Source: Bacteroidales bacterium
Lineage (GTDB): Bacteria > Bacteroidota > Bacteroidia > Bacteroidales > VadinHA17
DNA length: 43,842 nt
NCBI GenBank assembly: GCA_019429325.1
Contig: JAHYJA010000006.1
Coordinates: 1-43,842 of the forward strand
Direction of reading: 5' to 3'
Shown piece by piece: positions 8,525-15,142 of this stretch. The notes under the pieces are model-generated. The model saw only the letters and a program-made list of their open reading frames with translations, did not search any database and was not told where the DNA came from. Position 1 is the stretch's first letter, and each line of letters begins with the position of its first letter. Position numbers and translations under genes: made by a program.

Positions 8525-9778
8525 TCAAACTGTTTTTCTTTTCCTGAAGTGCAGGAAGCTGAAGAACACGATCAGCAGTGCCGGGACGATTGCCACATAA
8601 CGCAGGGTCATGGCGCCTCCTGCAAGCTGTGATTTCGCGTAAATGGCTGCTTCCTGAGTGCCTTCCACCGCCGATTTCAGTACATCGATGGTCTGTCCGG
8701 CCGGTATGGCTGCAATTGTCTGGGCATCAAAGATGGCTCCGAGCACCGGCTGTGCTATTGCGCCGCCGAGGAAGCCGATACCGCCCATTATCGCCAGCCC
8801 GAGAGCACCGCTCTCCCTTATGTTCTCTGAAACAAATCCCAGCATGGTGGGCCAGAAGAATGCTATGCCAAGTGCGAAGATCCCTGCTGAAACGAACACC
8901 ATTGCCCCGGCTGTGTAACCCATCATGATCAGTCCGATGAATGCCAGTATCGAGGACAGGAGCAGTATTATAGTTGATTTGACATTATGAACAAATGTCC
9001 CTCCAAACTGGCGTGCCAGGGCCATTATACCCGAGATCCATACCAGAAGAAGAATGGGATTGTCGGATACATTCGACAGCAGGGCCGCGATCCATTGATT
9101 GGTACCCAGCTCGGTAGCCGCGGTAAGTATCATGCAGAATGCCATGAAGAGGAACAGGGGGCTCACACATGCTTTCAGCATATCGTTATAGCTGAAGCCC
9201 GATACAACCCTCTCTGTCTCGGGGAACTGCTTGTTGAGAAACATATAACCATAAACAAGGGTGGGAAGAAGCATTATACCCATTGCCCAGCGCCAGTCGT
9301 TAAGCCCTATGTTGTTGAACAGGTATACGATAAGGCCCCCGATAACGATACCGGTCGGGAACCAGGCATGGAAACGGTTCAGTCGTCGTGTCTTTTCTGT
9401 TGTATACATACTGGTTATCAATGGATTACATGCCGCCTCAACACTCCCGTTGGCCACTCCGATAAACAAGGTCGAAATGAACAGCGACCAGAATCCGGCC
9501 GAAAAGATGGTAAGTATAATACCTGCAACGTGACAGAAGAACGCAATCGCGATGATCCTTCCGAGCCCGATTATATCTACCAGGGGGCCGCCGAATACCA
9601 TCGCGAGGGTGAAGCCCCAGAAGGCTGTACCAACAATCCATCCAACCTGGGCGTGTGTAAGATTGAATTCAGTCGCCCACGCTTCAACGAACGAGCCCCG
9701 CGTGGCAAATGTGAGAGCCGTCACTACCAACGCAACACAACTTGCATTGAATAACTGTGTTTTCTTGATTGTTTCCAT
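8525..9778 (-). CDS. MFS transporter, probable sugar permease
   Basis: A 417-residue integral inner-membrane protein with about 12 hydrophobic helices in two halves. The sequence GGPLVDIIGLGRI after the second helix matches the major facilitator loop 2-3 signature (GxxxDxxGRR-like). The C-terminus is short and basic (HFRKRK). It belongs with sugar or nucleoside-type MFS permeases by overall pattern, but substrate and ion coupling cannot be assigned. It lies 48 nt upstream of the cytoplasmic oxidoreductase and 56 nt downstream of the isomerase on the same strand, consistent with import of the substrate for those enzymes. Confidence 0.88.
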   Translation of the reverse strand: METIKKTQLFNASCVALVVTALTFATRGSFVEAWATEFNLTHAQVGWIVGTAFWGFTLAMVFGGPLVDIIGLGRIIAIAFFCHVAGIILTIFSAGFWSLFISTLFIGVANGSVEAACNPLITSMYTTEKTRRLNRFHAWFPTGIVIGGLIVYLFNNIGLNDWRWAMGIMLLPTLVYGYMFLNKQFPETERVVSGFSYNDMLKACVSPLFLFMAFCMILTAATELGTNQWIAALLSNVSDNPILLLVWISGIMALARQFGGTFVHNVKSTIILLLSSILAFIGLIMMGYTAGAMVFVSAGIFALGIAFFWPTMLGFVSENIRESGALGLAIMGGIGFLGGAIAQPVLGAIFDAQTIAAIPAGQTIDVLKSAVEGTQEAAIYAKSQLAGGAMTLRYVAIVPALLIVFFSFLHFRKRKTV

Positions 9779-9834
9779 AGTTAAGTCAGATAAATTAAAG
9801 GGTTATAATCAGTTTAATCCGGTCCGGGTTATTG

Positions 9835-10827
9835 TTATTTCTCGAAAGCTGAATCGAAAGCTATTTCAGACGAGGGGAAATCAACGGATCTTACGAATTC
9901 GCATGCTTCCGCGGCTCCGTGCTCGCGGTCCATACCACTGTCCTCCCACTCAACGGAGAGAGGTCCCCTGTACCCGATACGGTTAAGAGCCCTGATGATC
10001 TCCTCAAAATTGATATTGCCTCGGCCCGGGCTTCTGAAGTCCCAGTAACGTCCCCGGGATCCGAATTCCGTATGTCCGCCGAACACGCCGGCTTCGACCG
10101 GGACATCGGACCATCCGGCATCTTTCATATGCACGTGCCAGATCCTGTCTCCGAAAAGGTGGATGAACTCAACATAATCGACTCCCTGATAACCGAAATG
10201 GGACGGGTCATAATTGAAACCGAATGCAGGGTGATTGCCGAGAGCCTTAAGGGCTTTCCTTGTTGAAGCTATATCAAAAGCGATCTCGGTAGGATGCACT
10301 TCCAGTCCGAATTTGATCCCCATGCTCTGGTATGCATCAAGGATAGGGATAAAACGCCGTGCAAACTCTTCGTAACCCTCCTCAATCATCGAAGGAGGAA
10401 CGGGGGGAAATGAATAATTGAGATGCCATATGGGACTTCCGGTGAACCCGTTTACTATAGACACCCCCAGCCTGACTGCTGCCTCTCCGGTTTTAATCAG
10501 CTCCTGTGCAGCCCTCTGACGCACTCCCTCCGGATCGCCGTCGCCCCAGACATAGGATGGAAGGATGCTTTTATGGCGCTGATCAATCCGGTCTGTCACA
10601 GCCTGACCTACAAGGTGGGTGGAGATGGAGAAGAGACTCAGTCCATACCTGTCAAGGATCTCTCTCTTTGCCCTGCAATATTCATCATCGGCTTTGTCAA
10701 CTTCAAAATGATCCCCCCAGCATGCGATCTCAATACCATCATATCCAAACGATTTGGCTTTCTGACACACTGTCTCGAAGGGTAAATCAGCCCACTGGCC
10801 CGTAAAAAGTGTTACTGGTCTGTTCAT
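9835..10827 (-). CDS. Sugar phosphate isomerase/epimerase family protein (xylose isomerase-like TIM barrel)
   Basis: A 330-residue protein of the AP endonuclease 2/xylose isomerase-like TIM-barrel superfamily. Segments consistent with metal-ligand positions are visible in order: GLEVHP (Glu), FNYDPSH (Asp/His), WHVHMKD (His) and VEWEDSG (Glu). Members isomerise, epimerise or dehydrate keto-sugars and inositols in the cytoplasm; no signal peptide is present. It is the first gene of the operon and is preceded by a good Bacteroidota promoter at 10881-10911. Together with the downstream permease and Gfo/Idh/MocA enzyme it forms a common catabolic triad. The exact reaction is not determined. Confidence 0.87.
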   Translation of the reverse strand: MNRPVTLFTGQWADLPFETVCQKAKSFGYDGIEIACWGDHFEVDKADDEYCRAKREILDRYGLSLFSISTHLVGQAVTDRIDQRHKSILPSYVWGDGDPEGVRQRAAQELIKTGEAAVRLGVSIVNGFTGSPIWHLNYSFPPVPPSMIEEGYEEFARRFIPILDAYQSMGIKFGLEVHPTEIAFDIASTRKALKALGNHPAFGFNYDPSHFGYQGVDYVEFIHLFGDRIWHVHMKDAGWSDVPVEAGVFGGHTEFGSRGRYWDFRSPGRGNINFEEIIRALNRIGYRGPLSVEWEDSGMDREHGAAEACEFVRSVDFPSSEIAFDSAFEK

Positions 10828-10880
10828 TGCAAATGATTTAAGTTATTCTTTTAGATAGTTTCTTACGGTTATTCAGCTAA

Positions 10881-10911
10881 CAAGAATAGGAAAGTTTCCA
10901 GTAAAATGCAA
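10881..10911 (-). promoter_or_regulatory. Promoter of the isomerase-MFS-oxidoreductase operon
   Basis: Read on the minus strand: TTG (10911-10909), 20 nt, then TATTCTTG (10888-10881). One mismatch to the Bacteroidota -7 box TAnnTTTG, with correct spacing to the -33 TTG. It lies about 55 nt upstream of the ATG at 10827. Confidence 0.6.
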
Positions 10912-10950
10912 GGATTTTATTCCTTTTAATCTCTTTAAAATTTATCCCCG

Positions 10951-10979
10951 TTGAATTCAGGCAAAAATTGTTTACTTTG
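10951..10979 (+). promoter_or_regulatory. Candidate promoter of the nitroreductase gene
   Basis: TTG at 10951-10953 and TTACTTTG at 10972-10979 resemble the Bacteroidota -33 and -7 elements, with one mismatch to TAnnTTTG and about 18-19 nt between them. The predicted transcript would begin just before the ATG at 10998, which favours that start over a TTG-like codon further upstream. Confidence 0.5.
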
Positions 10980-10997
10980 TACACATACATAGTGATT

Positions 10998-11756
10998 ATG
11001 ACAGATTTTTCAGAATTATTTCTAAAACGCCGCACCATCAGAAAATACTCCGCGGAGATTGTGGATGAAACCACCCTGAACGAACTGCTCACAGCAGGCT
11101 GCAGAGCATCTACAACCGGTAATATGCAGGTTTACAGCATTATCATCACAAGAGATGCGGAGAAAAAAAGAGAGCTTGCCCCTCTTCATTTCAACCAGAA
11201 GATGGTGACGGAAGCGCCTGTTGTCCTTACTTTCTGTGCTGATTTCAACAGGTTCAGCAGGTGGTGCAGGCTTAGAAAAGCTGAACCCGGATATGATAAT
11301 TTTCTCTCGTTCATGACCGCGGCCATTGATGCCCTCCTCGTGGCACAGACCCTGTGTATCGCTGCTGAGGCAAAAGGAATGGGGATCTGCTATCTGGGGA
11401 CAACAATCTATACTGCTGATAAAATCACAGAGGTTCTGGACCTCCCTGCCGGAGTGGTACCGGTTACCACTGTTACTCTCGGCTGGCCTGCAGAACAGCC
11501 CGGCCAGCCTGACAGGCTTCCGCTTGAAGCTGTAGTTCATAATGAAACCTACCACGACTATTCCGATGAGGATTTAAACTCATTATACAGGGATAAGGAG
11601 GAAAGAAAAGACTCGGCAGAATTTGTGAGGGAAAATAACAAGGAGACTCTGGCCCAGGTATTTACTGATATCAGATATAAAAAGGCAGATAATATCCATT
11701 TTTCAAGTATCTTATTACAGGTACTACATGATCAGGGTTTTATGAAAAATAAATGA
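10998..11756 (+). CDS. Nitroreductase family protein (FMN-dependent)
   Basis: A 252-residue cytoplasmic flavoprotein of the nitroreductase superfamily. The N-terminal FLKRRTIRKYS is the usual FMN phosphate-binding start of the family, and the GICYLGTTIY segment near 130 with the following VPVTTVTLGWPAE is the typical core of the NfsA/FRP-like branch. The ATG at 10998 is preferred because it lies 19 nt after the candidate -7 box and gives the usual family N-terminus; an in-frame extension to 10968 would run through the promoter. Physiological substrates (quinones, flavins, nitro compounds) are unknown. It is a single-gene unit, convergent with the SDR gene. Confidence 0.87.
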   Translation: MTDFSELFLKRRTIRKYSAEIVDETTLNELLTAGCRASTTGNMQVYSIIITRDAEKKRELAPLHFNQKMVTEAPVVLTFCADFNRFSRWCRLRKAEPGYDNFLSFMTAAIDALLVAQTLCIAAEAKGMGICYLGTTIYTADKITEVLDLPAGVVPVTTVTLGWPAEQPGQPDRLPLEAVVHNETYHDYSDEDLNSLYRDKEERKDSAEFVRENNKETLAQVFTDIRYKKADNIHFSSILLQVLHDQGFMKNK

Positions 11757-11843
11757 AAATGTCCTGACAGGTATCGAGGAATATCCCTTTTTCACGATAA
11801 CGGTAAAATAGCCGATAAATGGAAAATCTTTCAAATAAATGCA

Positions 11844-11871
11844 GTAGGGGCCTAGCATGCTACGCCTCTAC
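11844..11871. repeat. 28-bp palindromic element, possible bidirectional terminator
   Basis: GTAGGGGC (11844-11851) pairs with GCCTCTAC (11864-11871) over 8 positions with one G-T pair, and the centre TAGCATGCTA (11853-11862) is itself a perfect palindrome. The whole folds as one long hairpin between the convergent nitroreductase and SDR genes. No T-run follows, and the sequence resembles short dispersed palindromes of the GTAGGGGC..GCCCCTAC kind seen in several phyla. Confidence 0.5.
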
Positions 11872-11890
11872 CATGTGACCGGCCCGTCAA

Positions 11891-12652
11891 TTATGTGATC
11901 CTGATATTATAGTGCACACCAGCCTGCCGGACAGGAGTAATAACAAGTTCGTTAATGCACACGTGACCAGGAAGCGAAGCGCAATACCATATCGAATCCG
12001 CAATATCCTCCGCCGTGAGGGCATCTATCCCCTGGTACACTTCCCGGGCCTTTGCCTTGTCGCCTTTAAAGCGAACAAGGGAAAACTCAGTTTCTGCCAT
12101 GCCTGGAGAAATATTTGTGACCTTAATATTATCCCTGAGAAGGTCGATCCTCATCGCCCTGGAGAGTGAGTCAACCGCATGTTTCGATGCACAGTATACA
12201 TTACCGTTCTCGTAAACTTCTTTGCCTGCAATTGAGGAGATATTGATAATGTGTCCGCTGTTCCGCTCTGCCATAAGAGGTGCAACAGCACGCGTAACAT
12301 AGAGAAGCCCCTTGACATTCGTATCGATCATCCTGTCCCAGTCGTCGATGTTCCCTTTGTCAATATGATTCAGTCCGACAGCGAGTCCGGCATTGTTAAC
12401 CAGGATATCGATTTTCTTCCATTCCTCCGGAAGATTGTTTATTGCATCTTCAACTTCATATCTTTTTCTAACATCGAAGTTCAGAGGCATAACCTTTACA
12501 TCTTTATATGCAAGTAGCTCTTTTTCAAGGTCATCGAGCCTCTCTTTCCGTCTGCCGGTAACGATCAGATTAAATCCTTCACGTGCAAACCTTAAAGCTG
12601 TTGCTCTTCCAAAGCCGGCGGTGGCCCCGGTAATCAAGATTGTCTTTTTCAT
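11891..12652 (-). CDS. SDR family oxidoreductase (YdfG-like)
   Basis: A 253-residue classical short-chain dehydrogenase. The NADP-binding TGATAGFG is at the N-terminus, NNAG in the middle, and the catalytic Ser-Tyr-Lys set is visible as INISS and YCASK. The overall pattern, including TNVKGLLYVTRAV and an extended C-terminus, matches the YdfG/3-hydroxy acid dehydrogenase group. The ATG at 12652 gives the standard MKKTILITGA start; an upstream in-frame start (12676) would add eight unconserved residues. The substrate is probably a small hydroxy acid or aldehyde, which is inference. It is transcribed divergently from menG. Confidence 0.87.
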   Translation of the reverse strand: MKKTILITGATAGFGRATALRFAREGFNLIVTGRRKERLDDLEKELLAYKDVKVMPLNFDVRKRYEVEDAINNLPEEWKKIDILVNNAGLAVGLNHIDKGNIDDWDRMIDTNVKGLLYVTRAVAPLMAERNSGHIINISSIAGKEVYENGNVYCASKHAVDSLSRAMRIDLLRDNIKVTNISPGMAETEFSLVRFKGDKAKAREVYQGIDALTAEDIADSIWYCASLPGHVCINELVITPVRQAGVHYNIRIT

Positions 12653-12772
12653 AAGTTCAGAATGGTTTAAGATCACTGTAAAAATAGGAAATTATTTTTT
12701 CATATATTCATCCCCGGAATCTCTTCATCCTTTACGGTCAGGCACGCCATATAACAAGCTCTTAAACATCAG

Positions 12773-13507
12773 TTGCATAAATACATTCAGCCTTTGAATC
12801 CGGAAAAAAAAGTCTCAGTTGGTGCAATGTTCGACTCGATTGCACCGGGATATGACTTCCTGAATCATTTTCTCTCGTTCGGAATTGACCGTTGCTGGAG
12901 GCGGACTGCGGTAAGTATCATACCAAAGCATCACAGGAATCCTGAGATCCTGGATGTTGCCACCGGAACCGGCGACCTGGCAATCTCTGCCATGAAAATA
13001 AATCCTGTAAAAGTGACAGGAATCGATATTTCCGAAAAGATGCTTCGGGTGGGGAGGGAAAAAATCAGGAAAAAAGGATTTTCGGACAGGATAGAACTGT
13101 CAGAAGGTGATTCTGAAAATATCCCGTTCTCCGATGAAAGTTTTGATGTGGTGATGGCGGGCTTCGGGATCAGGAATTTTTCCGATCCTTCGAGAGGTCT
13201 CAGGGAAATGAACAGGGTATTGAGGCCCGGAGGTCTGGTTCTGATTCTTGAATTCTCGTTCCCTGAAAGATTTCCGTTCAGGCAGGTTTATGGGTTTTAT
13301 TTTCGCAGGATACTGCCCCTGGCTGGAAGGATTATCTCGGGAAGCAGGAAGGCCTACAGCTACCTGCCGGATTCGGTAATGGAATTTCCTTATGGCGGAG
13401 AGTTTCTTGAGTTGATGGAGTCTGCCGGCTTCCTGAGGACCGGGCAAAGGAAGCTTACCGGCGGTATTGCTACGGTCTATACCGGTTTCAAAGCGCAGAC
13501 GCAATAA
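12773..13507 (+). CDS. menG: Demethylmenaquinone methyltransferase
   Basis: A 244-residue SAM-dependent methyltransferase of the UbiE/MenG family that performs the last step of menaquinone synthesis. Conserved segments are MFDSIAPGYDFLNHFLSFGID near the N-terminus (two overlapping family signatures), SAM motif I ILDVATGTGDLAI, and GFGIRNFSD with NRVLRPGG. The start is a TTG at 12773: an in-frame stop lies at 12752 and the next Met is already inside the conserved MFD motif. In Bacteroidota this gene is commonly next to porT, as here (57 nt apart). A menaquinone role is inferred because Bacteroidota respire with menaquinone. Confidence 0.92.
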   Translation: MHKYIQPLNPEKKVSVGAMFDSIAPGYDFLNHFLSFGIDRCWRRTAVSIIPKHHRNPEILDVATGTGDLAISAMKINPVKVTGIDISEKMLRVGREKIRKKGFSDRIELSEGDSENIPFSDESFDVVMAGFGIRNFSDPSRGLREMNRVLRPGGLVLILEFSFPERFPFRQVYGFYFRRILPLAGRIISGSRKAYSYLPDSVMEFPYGGEFLELMESAGFLRTGQRKLTGGIATVYTGFKAQTQ

Positions 13508-13527
13508 TTACCGCTTAAACAAGTTTA

Positions 13528-13535
13528 TAGTTTTG
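13528..13535 (+). promoter_or_regulatory. Candidate -7 box upstream of porT
   Basis: TAGTTTTG matches TAnnTTTG exactly, 30 nt before the porT start. No convincing TTG occurs at the -33 position, so this is a partial match only. Confidence 0.35.
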
Positions 13536-13564
13536 TAAAAGAGTAAACTGATATTAAACCCGGG

Positions 13565-14281
13565 TTGAAACGAAGAAGAACCTATATAATAATCACAGGT
13601 TTATTAATCCTTTTCCAGTCAGGCGTTTACTGCCAGAAGCAGAAACCTAAAAACGAATCATGGTACGACGACAAGCCGCTTCATTTCGGTTTCAGTCTCG
13701 GTCTGAACACCATGGATTTCATGATCACGCCGTCAAAAGAGTATTACGAGGGTACCGGGCTCTACCCTGAAGTCTCCATTCTTAATCCCGGAATAAATAT
13801 TCAGATTGTCTCAGACTACCGGCCGGCGAAGTATTTTGATATAAGATTTCTTCCCGGGGTCTCTTTCGGGCAGAGAAACATAAGGTATTACCAGGACTCA
13901 GTTCTTGTGAACGAACAGCAGAGGCTCGAATCCTCCTTTCTCGAGTTTCCACTGCTTCTGAAATTCAAGGGCGACAGGCTTAATAACGTGCGTCCTTATG
14001 TAATTGGAGGGTTTAATTTCCGGTACGACCTGGCAGGAAAGAAGGAGTATGACCAGGAGAAACCGATCTATCTCAGGTTAAAAAGGCCCGATCTCTATTA
14101 TGAATTCGGGGCAGGGCTTGATTTCTACCTTACATTCTTTAAACTTTCGGTAGAACTGAAAATGTCGACCGGCTTCCGGGATGTCCTTGTCCGGGATAAT
14201 AGTGTTCCATATCCCCAGTACGCGAATGCCATTGAAAAATTGAATTCACGTATCTGGGTTCTGTCATTTCATTTTGAATAA
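13565..14281 (+). CDS. porT: PorT family outer-membrane protein, type IX secretion component
   Basis: 238 residues with a signal peptide (basic MKRRR, hydrophobic core, cleavage near residue 23) followed by a beta-barrel-like pattern of alternating hydrophobic strands. The segment HFGFSLGLNTMDF after the signal and the following strands match PorT/SprT, a protein required for type IX secretion and gliding in Bacteroidota. The menG-porT neighbourhood supports this over a generic outer-membrane beta-barrel protein. The start is TTG (13565), without a nearby in-frame ATG. The 3' end overlaps the convergent SpoU methyltransferase gene by 13 bp. Confidence 0.83.
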   Translation: MKRRRTYIIITGLLILFQSGVYCQKQKPKNESWYDDKPLHFGFSLGLNTMDFMITPSKEYYEGTGLYPEVSILNPGINIQIVSDYRPAKYFDIRFLPGVSFGQRNIRYYQDSVLVNEQQRLESSFLEFPLLLKFKGDRLNNVRPYVIGGFNFRYDLAGKKEYDQEKPIYLRLKRPDLYYEFGAGLDFYLTFFKLSVELKMSTGFRDVLVRDNSVPYPQYANAIEKLNSRIWVLSFHFE

Positions 14282-15045
14282 GTTCGCCGGGCAAATTCCG
14301 AAAAGACGACAGCAGCAGCCATACCCACGTTCAGCGAGTCAATACCGTATCTGGCTTTAGTGAATTTAGGTATTGACAGTCTGGTTGTTACGTACTGCAG
14401 AAGCTCGCCGGAGATGCCTCGCGATTCATTTCCCAGCAGGATTACTCCTGTGTCAGTCAGCCCGGTTTCGTACACCGGTTCCCCTTCAGTGAGGGTTGCA
14501 TAGACCGGTAATCCCTGTTTCCGTGCATTTTCAAGGAAGACGCTCAAGTCGCTGTAACGGACGGTCACATTAAGAAAAGCACCCATGGTAGCCTGTATGA
14601 CCTTCGGATTGTACAGATCAACGCATTCATTCGAACAGATAATATCTTTGATTCCGAACCAGGCGGCTGCCCTTATTATCGTACCCAGATTTCCGGGATC
14701 CTGAATGAAGTCAAGTGCAGCGCATAATCCGGCGGGAACAATATCGTGAGCAGGTTCAGCTTCCGGAACCGGTACCACTGCAATTGCATTATGGGGAGTC
14801 TTCAGGGTGCTTATCTTCCTGAGATCGTCGAAGCTGACGGGAATGGTTTCCTCCGCTCTGCCAGCCAGTCCGGCCGGGATTGAACTGATGAACTCAGGCT
14901 TGGCTATAAGGTATCTTACAGGCTTTTCCGACATCAGGTATTCCCTTACCATTTTGTCTCCTTCAATGACAAAGAGTTTTTCCTTGTCCCTCACTTTCTT
15001 CCGCTGAAGGGATATAACAAATTGTATCTTGCTCCTGCTTATCAT
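14269..15045 (-). CDS. TrmH/SpoU family RNA 2'-O-ribose methyltransferase
   Basis: A 258-residue SPOUT-class methyltransferase. The N-terminal part is the L30e-like RNA-binding domain (KKVRDKEKLFVIEG), and the C-terminal knot carries the three SpoU motifs: DFIQDPGNLGTIIRAA, LLGNESRGIS and SLNVGMAAAVV. It most likely methylates a ribose in rRNA or tRNA (TrmH/RlmB-like); the exact nucleotide is unknown. The ATG at 15045 is chosen because it gives the family N-terminus and follows a TAACTTTG box; a longer in-frame reading to 15231 would run through the divergent tamL gene. Confidence 0.88.
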   Translation of the reverse strand: MISRSKIQFVISLQRKKVRDKEKLFVIEGDKMVREYLMSEKPVRYLIAKPEFISSIPAGLAGRAEETIPVSFDDLRKISTLKTPHNAIAVVPVPEAEPAHDIVPAGLCAALDFIQDPGNLGTIIRAAAWFGIKDIICSNECVDLYNPKVIQATMGAFLNVTVRYSDLSVFLENARKQGLPVYATLTEGEPVYETGLTDTGVILLGNESRGISGELLQYVTTRLSIPKFTKARYGIDSLNVGMAAAVVFSEFARRTYSK

Positions 15046-15087
15046 GGGCAGATCAATAAATAATTTTGCCTGTAAGGCTGTAGCCCG

Positions 15088-15095
15088 CAAAGTTA
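15088..15095 (-). promoter_or_regulatory. -7 box for the SpoU methyltransferase gene
   Basis: On the minus strand the sequence is TAACTTTG, a full match to TAnnTTTG, 42 nt upstream of the ATG at 15045. No clear -33 TTG is present. It coincides with the place expected for the -33 element of the opposing tamL promoter. Confidence 0.45.
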
Positions 15096-15111
15096 GGCGA
15101 ATTTTTATTGA

Positions 15112-15119
15112 TATATTTG
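15112..15119 (+). promoter_or_regulatory. -7 box for tamL
   Basis: TATATTTG matches TAnnTTTG exactly, 23 nt upstream of the TTG start chosen for tamL at 15143. The -33 position falls on the -7 box of the divergent methyltransferase gene. Confidence 0.45.
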
Positions 15120-15142
15120 CTTTGCACTTACAGAAGCAGGTT

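Noticed and set aside
8987-9754. 255-codon plus-strand open frame
   Set aside because: It lies wholly antisense to the MFS transporter gene, has no domain pattern and an unnatural composition.
15029-15142. N-terminal extension of TamL to 15029
   Set aside because: It would start upstream of the -7 box at 15112-15119 and place the lipoprotein signal about 40 residues inside the protein.
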